Shown in pieces: positions 1-8,473 of a DNA stretch of 64,000 bases (position 1 is the first letter of the stretch; each line of letters starts with the position of its first letter). This DNA comes from Oxalobacteraceae bacterium (lineage in GTDB: Bacteria > Pseudomonadota > Gammaproteobacteria > Burkholderiales > Burkholderiaceae_D): the NCBI GenBank assembly GCA_947454305.1, contig CANGJE010000002.1, positions 30,245 through 94,244 of the forward strand, written 5' to 3'. Under the pieces are notes generated by a model. That model searched no databases. It was not told the DNA's origin and saw nothing but the letters and a program-made list of their open reading frames with translations. The position numbers and the translations under genes were made by a program.

Positions 1-1142
1 CGGTATTTCGCACATCTGATTGGGAACAGTATGTCGCGGTGAATCAGCGCTTTGCTGATGTCGTTATTGCTGAGGCACGTACTGATGACCCTGTCGTACT
101 AGTGCAGGATTATCATTTTGCGTTACTGCCTCGCATGATCAGAGAAAAATTACCCAAAGCGACCATCATTATGTTTTGGCACATCCCTTGGCCGAATCCA
201 GAATCCTTCGGCATTTGTCCATGGCGTGAAGAGTTGTTACAGGGTTTGTTGGGAAATACGCTATTAGGGTTTCATACGCCATTTCATTGTAAAAATTTTT
301 TAGATACAGTCGATCGTTATTTAGAAACGCGTATCGAGTATGAAGCGTCAACCATTACTCACGGTGGTGATTTAACGCAGGTGGAGCCGTATCCCATTTC
401 TATTGCCTGGCCAGAGCCTGACACCACCAGTGATGTGATTCAGGCTAAGAAAATATTCCGGCACGAGCTGAATCTCCCAGAAGCGCACTGTTTGGCGCTG
501 GGTGTGGATAGACTGGATTACACGAAAGGAATCGTTGAACGATTTCAGGCTTTAGACAGACTGCTAGAAACGCATCCAGACTTAGTAGGAAAAATAACAC
601 TGTTGCAGATTGCAGCGCCCAGTCGCTCATCGCTGGATGAATATCAAAATTTAGAAGTGCGAGTACGTAAATTGGCGCTGGATATTAATCAACGCTATGA
701 AAATACAGTCGCGCCTACCATCATTTTACGAATTGAACATTACGACGGCGAGCAGTTAACTCACTGCTATCGTAGTAGCGATGTATGCTTGGTGACCAGT
801 CTGCATGATGGAATGAATTTGGTCGCTAAGGAATTCATTGCTGCGCGCGATGATGAGTTAGGAGTGCTGATACTTTCGCAATTTACAGGTGCTGCGCGCG
901 AATTACATGAGGCGCTCATCATCAACCCTTATCATATAGAGCAGGGAGCGCAGGCCTTATATCGAGCGATTACCATGCCTGAGCTTGAGCAGCGAGAACG
1001 TATGCGAAGTATGCGTCAGCGTGTTAGGGACTTTAATGTGTATCGTTGGGCTGGATTAATGTTATTAGATGCGGCACGCTTACGGCGACGTCAGCGTGTC
1101 AGTGAAAAAATTGACTCGCATAGTCATCAGGGATTGCGTTAA
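1..1142 (+). CDS. otsA: Trehalose-6-phosphate synthase, 5' end outside window
   Basis: GT20 enzyme that makes trehalose 6-phosphate from UDP-glucose and glucose 6-phosphate in the cytoplasm. The frame is open from the window edge (first full codon at 3), so about 100 N-terminal residues are missing; the GTG at 39 is internal, not a start. Visible GT20 hallmarks are QDYHF followed by LLPRMIR, the block [28 protein letters not shown] with the donor-binding Arg and Lys, and [13 protein letters not shown] near the C-terminus. The usual HDYH is QDYH here and the sugar-site stretch reads PISIAWPEP, so it is a somewhat divergent subgroup. otsB follows after 2 bp, which supports trehalose synthesis. 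A glucosylglycerol-phosphate synthase role is a less likely alternative. Confidence 0.9.
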   Translation, partial: VFRTSDWEQYVAVNQRFADVVIAEARTDDPVVLVQDYHFALLPRMIREKLPKATIIMFWHIPWPNPESFGICPWREELLQGLLGNTLLGFHTPFHCKNFLDTVDRYLETRIEYEASTITHGGDLTQVEPYPISIAWPEPDTTSDVIQAKKIFRHELNLPEAHCLALGVDRLDYTKGIVERFQALDRLLETHPDLVGKITLLQIAAPSRSSLDEYQNLEVRVRKLALDINQRYENTVAPTIILRIEHYDGEQLTHCYRSSDVCLVTSLHDGMNLVAKEFIAARDDELGVLILSQFTGAARELHEALIINPYHIEQGAQALYRAITMPELEQRERMRSMRQRVRDFNVYRWAGLMLLDAARLRRRQRVSEKIDSHSHQGLR

Positions 1143-1144
1143 AT

Positions 1145-1930
1145 ATGTTGAAAGAACTTTTTACTTCATTAGGCCGTCAAGAACTAAAAGATTTTGTGCG
1201 CGATGATGTGCTTTGTCTGTTTGATTTCGATGGCACCTTAGTACCTTTAGAAGCCTCACCTGAAAAAGTTCACGTGCCAGATGTCGTACTCGAACGACTG
1301 TATTTGCTTCAGAGCCGTGCGCGGGTCGGGATTGTTACAGGTCGGGGTATAAGCGATATGCGTCGTATGCTGGTGTTTGAACCTGACTTTTTATTAGGTA
1401 ATCACGGTATCGAAGGTCTGCCTGGGTGGGAGGCGCATGCCACTACCTTTGAAGAGATTTGTGAGCATTGGCACGCTCAACTCAGCACGCAACTAGCTGC
1501 GATCGATAAACAACTGTGGATAGAGTACAAGCGCTACTCATTGTCAGTGCATTACATGCATGTTGCACATCCGTTAGAGGTAGCTAGCTTACTGCCTGAA
1601 ATTTTCGCTGGTTTATCTCCGGTACCCAGAGTAATCACCGGCAAAAGTGTTTTTAATCTTTTGCCGCCGAATGCAAATGACAAAGGCAAAGCCGTAAGCG
1701 AGTTAATGTCATTCACCGGAGCATCGTGCGCTTTGTATGCGGGTGATGATGTCACTGATGAGCATGTATTTGAATTAAATCGACCTGATTTGTTTACTAT
1801 CAGGGTTGGAGCTAGTACGAATAGCGCCGCGTCTTATCAAATCGCCGATCATGAATCCATCATCCCGTTAATGGATCTGCTGATCGAGTATTTGCCACAT
1901 CAGCGAAAACTGGGGTATCTGAAAAGCTGA
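1145..1930 (+). CDS. otsB: Trehalose-6-phosphate phosphatase
   Basis: HAD-family phosphatase, 261 residues, that removes phosphate from trehalose 6-phosphate to give trehalose. Motif I is DFDGTLVPL (about residues 27-35, with the nucleophilic Asp), motif II is the VTGR region near residue 60, and the C-terminal GDDVTDEHVF supplies the Mg-binding acidic residues. The length is normal for OtsB. The ATG lies 2 bp after the otsA stop and the GH15 gene starts 6 bp later, so the three genes form one transcription unit. Confidence 0.93.
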   Translation: MLKELFTSLGRQELKDFVRDDVLCLFDFDGTLVPLEASPEKVHVPDVVLERLYLLQSRARVGIVTGRGISDMRRMLVFEPDFLLGNHGIEGLPGWEAHATTFEEICEHWHAQLSTQLAAIDKQLWIEYKRYSLSVHYMHVAHPLEVASLLPEIFAGLSPVPRVITGKSVFNLLPPNANDKGKAVSELMSFTGASCALYAGDDVTDEHVFELNRPDLFTIRVGASTNSAASYQIADHESIIPLMDLLIEYLPHQRKLGYLKS

Positions 1931-1936
1931 TAGGTA

Positions 1937-3733
1937 ATGAAAAATCTAGATTTGGGCCTGATCGGAAATTCGCGTACTAGCGCACTGATTGATCGACAGG
2001 CACGAATCGTCTGGTGGTGCTATCCCCACTTCGATAGCAATCCATTGTGTTGTAGCTTGCTGCGCCCTGAGCCTATGGATGCGGCGCCCGAGGCTTTCGG
2101 GTTTACCGATGTCTTATTTCCAGATAGTCATACGGTGCGCCAGGTCTATCAGCGCAACTCGGCCATACTGCAAACACGTATGGAAGACAGCACAGGAAAT
2201 CTGATAGACATTATCGATTTCGCTCCGCGGTTTTATCGACATGGTCGTATGTTTGCACCGGCTATGTTAGTTCGGATTATCAAACGTGTTTCAGGCAGGC
2301 CTCGTATCGGTATACGTATGCGTCCTGCCTTGAATTATGGCGCTGATCGTGCTGCGGTACGTTGTGGAGCGCATCACACGACGTATTACGGGGGTGCGCA
2401 ATCTATGCGCGTGACCACCGATGCGTCCGTGACAGCACTGACCGAAGAAAAACTCTTTTTTTTACATGACAGCATCACATTGTTGATGGGACCGGATGAA
2501 ACGGTAGATGGTACGCCGAGCGAAATTGGGCGAAGTTTTTACGAATCAACGATGGCCTATTGGCAGCGTTGGGTGCGTAATCTGGCAATTCCTTTTGAGT
2601 GGCAAGAGGTGGTGATTCGTGCGGCCATCACATTAAAACTCAATGCATTTGATGATACGGGTGCGATTGTCGCAGCTGTCACGACGTCGATTCCTGAGTC
2701 GGCCAATAGTGGACGTAATTGGGACTATCGCTATTGCTGGTTGCGCGATGCTTATTTTGTGGTGAACGCGCTGAATCAACTCGGTGTGACCGCCACCATG
2801 CAGCGCTATCTTGAGTACATCTTAAATTTGATTGCCGATTCGCGCGACATGCCTTTGCAGCCGGTGTATGGAATTCGTCGCGAAACGCATCTGGATGAAA
2901 CGCTGGCCGAAAATTTACCTGGCTATTTAGCTATGGGCCCTGTACGAGTGGGAAATCAAGCCTGGCGTCAGGTACAAAACGATGTTTTCGGTGCCGCGAT
3001 ACTCGCTAGCACTCATGCTTTTTTTGATTCGCGCCTTGAACGTCCAGCGGGTCGACAAATGTTTGCTGATTTAGAGCGACTCGGGCAACAGGCGATTCGG
3101 GTTTATCAGCAAGTTGATGCGGGCATATGGGAATTGCGTGGCTCTCAACGCATACACACATTTTCATCACTGATGTGCTGGGCTGCCTGTGATCGATTGG
3201 CGTCGATTGCTGCACGATTAAATTTAAAACAGCGAGCGCTGTATTGGACTAAAGAAGCGGCGACCATACGCAAAGTCATCATGCACCATGCATGGAATTC
3301 ACAGTTAGGTAGTTTTGTTTCTACCTTTGATGGCGATAGGCTGGACGCAAGCTTGTTGCTAATGAGCGAGCTTCAATTTGTTGAGCCCGATGATCCGCGC
3401 TTTATTGGTACGTTGCGTACCATTGAAAAGCATTTACAGCGCGGTGATTTCTTACTTAGGTATGATGAAGAAGATGATTTTGGGCGGCCCGATTCAGCCT
3501 TCATCGTTTGTACGTTTTGGTGGATACTTGCACTCGCTAATGCAGGTGAAAAAGCGCGCGCACGAAAAATATTCGAAAACATACTTCGCTGTCGAAATCA
3601 TCTCGGGCTACTGTCGGAAGATGTATCGATTGATGGTAGTGAGCTGTGGGGGAATTTTCCTCAAACCTACAGCATGGTCGGCCTCATTCAATGTGCGACT
3701 CGCTTATCTATTCCATGGGAAAAAGCGTACTAG
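1937..3733 (+). CDS. GH15 family glycoside hydrolase (glucoamylase/trehalase-like)
   Basis: A 598-residue GH15 protein with an N-terminal trehalase-like domain (LGLIGNSRTSALID near the start, then WWCYPHFDS) and a C-terminal (alpha/alpha)6 barrel. The signature NWDYRYCWLRDAYF lies near residue 255. The expected acid is in GIWELRG near residue 396 and the base is in the SELWGNFPQ stretch near residue 565, so both catalytic Glu residues appear present. No signal peptide is visible, which suggests a cytoplasmic enzyme. The family hydrolyses alpha-glucosides including trehalose. Its place directly behind otsAB suggests that it turns over trehalose or trims an alpha-glucan, but the substrate is not settled by sequence. 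Confidence 0.88.
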   Translation: MKNLDLGLIGNSRTSALIDRQARIVWWCYPHFDSNPLCCSLLRPEPMDAAPEAFGFTDVLFPDSHTVRQVYQRNSAILQTRMEDSTGNLIDIIDFAPRFYRHGRMFAPAMLVRIIKRVSGRPRIGIRMRPALNYGADRAAVRCGAHHTTYYGGAQSMRVTTDASVTALTEEKLFFLHDSITLLMGPDETVDGTPSEIGRSFYESTMAYWQRWVRNLAIPFEWQEVVIRAAITLKLNAFDDTGAIVAAVTTSIPESANSGRNWDYRYCWLRDAYFVVNALNQLGVTATMQRYLEYILNLIADSRDMPLQPVYGIRRETHLDETLAENLPGYLAMGPVRVGNQAWRQVQNDVFGAAILASTHAFFDSRLERPAGRQMFADLERLGQQAIRVYQQVDAGIWELRGSQRIHTFSSLMCWAACDRLASIAARLNLKQRALYWTKEAATIRKVIMHHAWNSQLGSFVSTFDGDRLDASLLLMSELQFVEPDDPRFIGTLRTIEKHLQRGDFLLRYDEEDDFGRPDSAFIVCTFWWILALANAGEKARARKIFENILRCRNHLGLLSEDVSIDGSELWGNFPQTYSMVGLIQCATRLSIPWEKAY

Positions 3734-3762
3734 TACATCAGTTATTCATTATGCCCATCATC

Positions 3763-3788
3763 GTCGCTCATAAAGCGACAACTGTTTT
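3763..3788 (+). terminator. Possible weak terminator after GH15 gene
   Basis: A 6-bp stem GTCGCT/AGCGAC with a 5-nt loop, followed by AACTGTTTT. It is placed correctly to end the otsAB-GH15 operon, but the stem is short and the T-run is short and offset. Confidence 0.35.
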
Positions 3789-3822
3789 AAATACTCCTGC
3801 CTAGAATTGATGAAATTTCATG

Positions 3823-3859
3823 CCCTGTAAACACAGGGATGAATTCACCTACTTGGTGA
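3823..3859 (+). other. Two small hairpins in the leader of the first barrel gene
   Basis: CCCTGT-AAAC-ACAGGG (3823-3838) and TCACC-N5-GGTGA (3845-3859) lie in series just before the AAGGGGG ribosome-binding site of the gene at 3888. They would sit in its 5' untranslated RNA if transcription starts upstream of them. No known riboswitch family is recognised. Confidence 0.35.
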
Positions 3860-3887
3860 TTACTTTCATTATTTCTAAGGGGGCTTC

Positions 3888-4451
3888 ATGCGTAAGTTAT
3901 TTCTCACGTCACTACTGAGTAGTGCATTTCTTTTTCCAATGGTCAGTTATGCGGAAAGCTCGTACCTCAAATTAGGTGCAGGCGAATCAACTTATTCTGG
4001 TGATCCTGCCAAGTCTTCTACAAGCGGTTTGATTGCTTTTGGGGCCTCAATCACACCTAATTTTTCTGGTGAAGTTGGCTATATTGATTTTGGCTCGGGT
4101 AGTTCCAGAGTTGCTTTGGGTGCCGGTTTCGATGTCTTGGACAAACTCAAGACTAAGTCATTCTATGCGGCAAGCATAGGCGACGTGCCGCTTTCATCTT
4201 CGGTCGCATTTCAAGGGAAATTAGGTTTGGTTATGCATGCCACCAATGCTCACATCACTATTAAAAATAACAATGTGACCGTTTTGACTGAGGACTCAAC
4301 TTTTCGAAAAACTCAGGTCTTGGTTGGAGCTGGTTTGAAATTTCAGTTCTCCAAAGAAATTTCTGCTGTAGTGGAATACACCTACTTTGGTACAGCGGTG
4401 GATGGATCAGAACTTTCGCTGATGTCAGCAGGCTTGCTTTATCACTTTTAA
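3888..4451 (+). CDS. Small outer-membrane beta-barrel protein
   Basis: A 187-residue protein with a clear Sec signal peptide (MRKLFLTSLLSSAFLFPM, cut after YAE or nearby). After it come alternating short hydrophobic strands and a terminal YHF, the usual C-terminal aromatic signal for the BAM complex. Size and pattern fit an eight-stranded OmpX/opacity-like barrel. The ribosome-binding site AAGGGGG lies 7 bp before the ATG. The gene at 4705 is a paralogue with the same ending (LLYHF versus LRYHF) and the same EYTYFG/EYVYFG strand. The function is not known. It could be an adhesion or stress barrel; no substrate pocket can be inferred. Confidence 0.8.
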   Translation: MRKLFLTSLLSSAFLFPMVSYAESSYLKLGAGESTYSGDPAKSSTSGLIAFGASITPNFSGEVGYIDFGSGSSRVALGAGFDVLDKLKTKSFYAASIGDVPLSSSVAFQGKLGLVMHATNAHITIKNNNVTVLTEDSTFRKTQVLVGAGLKFQFSKEISAVVEYTYFGTAVDGSELSLMSAGLLYHF

Positions 4452-4704
4452 AAAATGATTGTACCGAAATTGCTTCGTTATTTTTTTCGTCGAGATGAGG
4501 CTATTTAATCAAAACAAGATTGTTGAGCACATTACGTCTTATTTAAGCAACCTCGATTTGATTTTCGCAACGATGCCTTCGTAGAATCGCGCCAGTAATT
4601 AAAAAGCCTCTTAGAAGCAATAAAGATTTTTTAAAGAGGATTTTTGAGAACGTTCTTTGCACAAGTGTTTTTGATTTTGATTTACTTTTAAAGAGGAACT
4701 ACGC

Positions 4705-5202
4705 ATGAAAAATTCATTGATCGCTGCTTTACTGGGATGTGCGTTGGCAGTGCCCCTGTTTGCCCACGCTGAAGATAGTTACGTATCAGTAAGCGTTGGA
4801 GAGTCAAGGTACGATCATCCCCTTGTCGATAAAAGTGCTACGGCCGTTGGTATTGCATACGGTCAGTCAGTGACCGATATGGTGGGCTATGAAGTGGGTT
4901 ATGTGCATTTCGGTAGTGTGAAGCCATTGGGAGTCAAATTGGATACTCAGTCCCTATATTTGGCTGGTGTGGCTACTTATCCTTTAAGCGAGGCAGTTTC
5001 GGTTTACGGCAAATTAGGCGGAACAGTAAACCGCTACGAAGAGGCTGGTGATAATAGAACAAAACTTCGTGGGTTAATTGGTGCGGGCTTGGGTTATAAG
5101 TTTAGTAAAGAGTGGTCAGCCGGACTAGAGTATGTTTACTTCGGCGAGTACTCTGACTTGAAAATGAGCATGTGGTCAGCAAATCTGCGTTATCACTTCT
5201 GA
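4705..5202 (+). CDS. Small outer-membrane beta-barrel protein, paralogue of the gene at 3888
   Basis: 165 residues with a signal peptide (MKNSLIAALLGCALAVPLF, cut after AHA) and a barrel ending in RYHF. It shares with its neighbour the VGESRY/AGESTY strand after the signal, the GYEVGYVHFGS/GEVGYIDFGS strand and the final strands, so the pair arose by duplication. AAAGAGGA just before the ATG is the ribosome-binding site. The same 12-mer TTTTAAAGAGGA also occurs at 4629-4640 in the 253-bp gap between the two genes, which is otherwise AT-rich and holds no ORF I can support. A strong terminator follows. Function unknown. Confidence 0.8.
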   Translation: MKNSLIAALLGCALAVPLFAHAEDSYVSVSVGESRYDHPLVDKSATAVGIAYGQSVTDMVGYEVGYVHFGSVKPLGVKLDTQSLYLAGVATYPLSEAVSVYGKLGGTVNRYEEAGDNRTKLRGLIGAGLGYKFSKEWSAGLEYVYFGEYSDLKMSMWSANLRYHF

Positions 5203-5231
5203 TTAAAGTGTGTTGAGTTGATTCACTCAGT

Positions 5232-5262
5232 AAAAAGGCTGCGATTGCGCAGCCTTTTTTTT
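5232..5262 (+). terminator. Rho-independent terminator
   Basis: GGCTGCG-ATTG-CGCAGCC stem with a 5' A-run and a following run of eight T. It ends the barrel gene at 4705, and its A-run may also serve the converging gene at 5311. Confidence 0.9.
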
Positions 5263-5310
5263 ATTGTCGCTGGAGATGAGTGCTAGCGTGGAATAGCGAG
5301 GGTTTAATAC

Positions 5311-6255
5311 TTATGATTTTTGTCGCAATTCGTTAATCGCTTGTTTTAAGGCCTTAGCTATCGCTGGATCGGCAGGAGTGTGCCCTCCACGCTCTATCCA
5401 GCGCAGCTGTGCAAGCGGCATTGCATTCGCTAGTTTCAGCGCATTTTCTGGTGGACAGATCAAATCATTTGTTCCATGAATCAGCACACTTGGAATAGAA
5501 CCTAGGGTTTTTGCGATGGCAAGTAATTCGGTCTCGCTGGTAAAGCAACCATTCGATAAATAGTGGGCTTGTAGTCTGTATTTCGCCAAAGTGCGGGCAG
5601 GAACTACCGTTGAATCGCTGTCTTTGGGTTTAGATGAAAGTTTACCAGCCATTGCTTGCATGACCGAATCTTCATAACGACTCCAGCGTGCCGCGGCATC
5701 TTCAGCACTTTGCTGTGATTCATGGAGTAATTTGTGGGACAGCGTTGCCAACACGTTGCTTTGTTCGTTGTCAGTCCAGCCCTGTGTAAGATCAGCCCAG
5801 GCTTGCGGCACCATGGCGCACAGCGATTGAAAAAACCAGGTCATTTCGCGCGGACTGGTTAGGAAACTACCGCGTAATATCAGTGACTTTACGCGCGAGG
5901 TATGCGCACCTGCATATAACAACGCGAGAGTCGCTCCCCACGAGCCGCCGACCACCATCCAATGATCGATACCCAGATGAGTACGGATTAATTCAATATC
6001 AGCCACGAGTTGATGGCTATCGTTATGTGTGATGTCGCCGTGTGGTGTCGATTGACCGGCGCCGCGTTGATCAAATAGCACCACGCGTTGATAATCGAGA
6101 TCGAACCAGTCAAGCACCGACGGTTGCGTGCCGCTACCCGGGCCGCCATGTAGCACCACTGCTGCGGGTGCGTTGGGTTTGCCAAACTGCGCCAGGTAGA
6201 GGCTGTGGCCATCACCGGTGGAAAGATGTTGCTGGTCGAAGGCGCTGGGAGGCAT
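5311..6255 (-). CDS. pip: Proline iminopeptidase (alpha/beta hydrolase)
   Basis: 314-residue S33-family peptidase that releases N-terminal proline from peptides in the cytoplasm. The oxyanion motif HGGPGSG is near residue 36, the nucleophile elbow GGSWGA has Ser at about 105, the acid is in HGTNDLICP near 263, and the His is in RGGHTP near 291. The length matches the family. It stands alone, convergent with the barrel gene and divergent from the pqq operon. A more general aminopeptidase or esterase role cannot be excluded. Confidence 0.88.
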   Translation of the reverse strand: MPPSAFDQQHLSTGDGHSLYLAQFGKPNAPAAVVLHGGPGSGTQPSVLDWFDLDYQRVVLFDQRGAGQSTPHGDITHNDSHQLVADIELIRTHLGIDHWMVVGGSWGATLALLYAGAHTSRVKSLILRGSFLTSPREMTWFFQSLCAMVPQAWADLTQGWTDNEQSNVLATLSHKLLHESQQSAEDAAARWSRYEDSVMQAMAGKLSSKPKDSDSTVVPARTLAKYRLQAHYLSNGCFTSETELLAIAKTLGSIPSVLIHGTNDLICPPENALKLANAMPLAQLRWIERGGHTPADPAIAKALKQAINELRQKS

Positions 6256-6396
6256 AGAATTTTTGTGCAGTGTTCAGGCTAGAATGGCTTCAATTAAAAA
6301 CATAAGAGACAGGTCGTGTAAACGTCCTGAACTCTTTAAAAACAGCGCTGAATGACGGAAATTCACCGTTTTCAGAGCGAGCAAGAGGAGACAATT

Positions 6397-6501
6397 ATGC
6401 CTGTAACACCTTCCATCCGTATATTCATAGCTGCCATTACGGCGCTAATCGACTCCTTTGAGCTCATTGATGGCACGTTTTCCCCTCGCGCTTCATACTG
6501 A
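6397..6501 (+). CDS. 34-residue ORF in the pqqA position; not a canonical PqqA
   Basis: ATG with an excellent ribosome-binding site (AAGAGGAG, 6-7 bp upstream) opens a 34-codon frame that ends 50 bp before pqqB. This is where pqqA, the PQQ precursor peptide, normally lies. The product begins MPVTPSIRIF, has SFELID in the middle and ends PRASY. PqqA needs Glu-x3-Tyr; here Glu22 is followed at +4 by Gly26, and the only Tyr is the last residue (34). It may be a strongly divergent precursor, a leader peptide, or a decayed pqqA. The other frames over this stretch show no better candidate. That it is translated is inferred from the ribosome-binding site only. Confidence 0.5.
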   Translation: MPVTPSIRIFIAAITALIDSFELIDGTFSPRASY

Positions 6502-6551
6502 GTTTTTGCAGTAAAGAGTAAGTAAGTTTTTATTTAAACCTCCTGAAAATC

Positions 6552-7484
6552 ATGAAAATTCTTGTCCTTGGTTCTGCGGCGGGCGGCGGTTTCCCGCAAT
6601 GGAATTGCAATTGCGCCAATTGTGCGGGTGTGCGTAACGGCACGATTAATGCGAAATCGCGTACTCAGTCATCGATTGCGGTGTCTGCTAACGGTACAGA
6701 CTGGGTGTTGATTAATGCCTCGCCAGATATTCTTTTTCAACTGCGCTCCAATCCAGCGTTGCAACCAGCGCGAGCAATACGCGATTCAGGTATTGCTGCA
6801 GTGATGGTGATGGATGCACAAATTGATCACATCACCGGCTTACTCATGCTGCGCGAAGGGAAGAAAAAATTGAATCTGTATTGCACAGATTCGGTTTGGG
6901 ATGATTTGAATCACGGCCTGCCTTTAGCGAAAGTACTTTCGCATTACTGTGGTGTTGAGCATCACGAGATCAAAGGCTTGTCGGCAGATAAAACGCGTTT
7001 TGATGCGATCGAAGTACCTGCAGTGGCAGGTATTCGTTTTCATCCCATGCCATTAAAAAGTAAAGCGCCGCCGTATTCTCCGCATCGTGCTAATCCGCAA
7101 CCGGGCGACAACAATGGTTTGTTAATCGAAAATATCGAGACCGGTAAAACCTTGTTCTATGCGCCAGGTTTAGGTGAAATTGAGCCGCACGTACTAGAAG
7201 CGATGAAAAAGGCGGATTGTGTTTTAGTGGATGGCACAGTCTGGACTGGCGATGAAATGATTACTCTGGGTCTGACGCAAAAAACTGCCGCTGATATGGG
7301 GCATCTGCAGCTTTCAGGCCCTGGCGGCATGATAGAAGTATTAGAGGGTGTGGGCGCACGAAGAAAAATACTTATCCACATTAATAACACTAACCCTATT
7401 TTGAATGAGGACTCGCCACAACGCGCACAGCTGGCGAATCACGGTATCGAAGTCGCTTACGATGGTATGGAGATCACACTATGA
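6552..7484 (+). CDS. pqqB: PQQ biosynthesis protein PqqB
   Basis: 310-residue metallo-beta-lactamase-fold protein, proposed to hydroxylate the Glu-Tyr derived intermediate in PQQ synthesis. It starts [13 protein letters not shown] and carries the PqqB cysteine cluster NCNCANC near residue 20, followed by DAQIDHITG near 90. The length is typical. It overlaps pqqC by ATGA, showing translational coupling. The operon contains no PQQ-dependent dehydrogenase. Confidence 0.95.
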   Translation: MKILVLGSAAGGGFPQWNCNCANCAGVRNGTINAKSRTQSSIAVSANGTDWVLINASPDILFQLRSNPALQPARAIRDSGIAAVMVMDAQIDHITGLLMLREGKKKLNLYCTDSVWDDLNHGLPLAKVLSHYCGVEHHEIKGLSADKTRFDAIEVPAVAGIRFHPMPLKSKAPPYSPHRANPQPGDNNGLLIENIETGKTLFYAPGLGEIEPHVLEAMKKADCVLVDGTVWTGDEMITLGLTQKTAADMGHLQLSGPGGMIEVLEGVGARRKILIHINNTNPILNEDSPQRAQLANHGIEVAYDGMEITL

Positions 7485-8191
7485 ACGCACCCGTCACTAT
7501 GAAAGAAACTATGCCTTGGAGTCGCGAAGAGTTTGAAGCTCAGTTACGCGCCAAAGGTAAAAATTATCATATCAACCATTCCTTCAATGTGCGCATGAAT
7601 GAAGGCACATTAACGCCCGATCAAATTCGTGGTTGGGTGATTAATCGTTTTTACTACCAAGTGATGATCCCAGTAAAAGATGCAGCGATTCTGTCGAACT
7701 GCCCGGATCGTGAAGTGCGTCGCAAATGGATAGAGCGCATTCATGATCATGATGGTTATGGCGATAAGCCGGGCGGCATTGAAGCATGGACGCGCTTAGG
7801 TGAGGCAACGGGTTTATCGCGTGAAGATTTATGGTCGTTGAAAAAAGTACAGCCGGGTGTGAGATTTGCGGTCGATGCTTACGTTAATTTTGCGCGAAGC
7901 AAACCGTGGCAAGAAGCTGTCTGTTCATCGTTAACAGAGATGTTTGCGCCAAAGATTCACAAAGACCGTTTGGCGAACTGGCCGACGCATTACCCATGGG
8001 TTAAAGAAGAAGGCTTGGCTTATTTTCGTAGTCGCGTGATTCTCGCTGAGCGTGATGTCGAACATGGTTTGCAAGTGACGCTGGATTATTTCACCACGCG
8101 CGAGCAGCAAGAGCGTGCATTGGAAATTTTGCAGTTCAAGCTCGATGTACTTTGGCAAATCTCTGATGCAATTGAAAAAGCCTATCCTTGA
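7481..8191 (+). CDS. pqqC: Pyrroloquinoline-quinone synthase PqqC
   Basis: Cofactorless oxidase, 236 residues, that performs the final ring closure and oxidation to PQQ. Family blocks are visible: [36 protein letters not shown] and the HDHDGYG stretch. The C-terminus is normal. The ATG overlaps the pqqB stop by 4 bp, and pqqD follows after 18 bp. Confidence 0.95.
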   Translation: MNAPVTMKETMPWSREEFEAQLRAKGKNYHINHSFNVRMNEGTLTPDQIRGWVINRFYYQVMIPVKDAAILSNCPDREVRRKWIERIHDHDGYGDKPGGIEAWTRLGEATGLSREDLWSLKKVQPGVRFAVDAYVNFARSKPWQEAVCSSLTEMFAPKIHKDRLANWPTHYPWVKEEGLAYFRSRVILAERDVEHGLQVTLDYFTTREQQERALEILQFKLDVLWQISDAIEKAYP

Positions 8192-8209
8192 ATCATCCAG
8201 AAAATAAAC

Positions 8210-8473
8210 ATGACTGATTTAACTGCAAAACCCAAACTGGCGCGACTGTTTCGCATGCAGTACGAAGAAGCGCAGCAAGCGTATGTGCTGCTATATCCTG
8301 AAGGTATGGTGAAACTGAATCAAAGCGCCTCTGAAATCTTGAAGCGTTGCGATGGTGAGCGTGATGTGCACGCCATCATTGCTGATATTGAGCAGTCATT
8401 CAATGCCACGGGCTTAGAAAAAGATGTGACTGGATTTCTAGAAATTGCTACCGAGCGAGGTTGGATTGTCTGA
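8210..8473 (+). CDS. pqqD: PqqA-binding protein PqqD
   Basis: 87-residue RRE-fold chaperone that in the known pathway binds the PqqA peptide and presents it to PqqE. The signature is LARLFRMQYEEAQQAYVLLYPEGMVKLN split over two strands, then the helix with GERDVHAII. It is a stand-alone PqqD, not fused to PqqC or PqqE. Its 3' end overlaps the start of pqqE by 8 bp. Its presence implies that a peptide substrate exists somewhere in the genome. Confidence 0.93.
   Translation: MTDLTAKPKLARLFRMQYEEAQQAYVLLYPEGMVKLNQSASEILKRCDGERDVHAIIADIEQSFNATGLEKDVTGFLEIATERGWIV

Noticed and set aside
3378..3773. 131-codon ORF inside the GH15 gene
   Set aside because: Out of frame with the enzyme and lacking a ribosome-binding site or domain.
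6284..6355. 23-codon ORF upstream of the pqq genes as pqqA
   Set aside because: No ribosome-binding site, no Glu-x3-Tyr and no match to PqqA.
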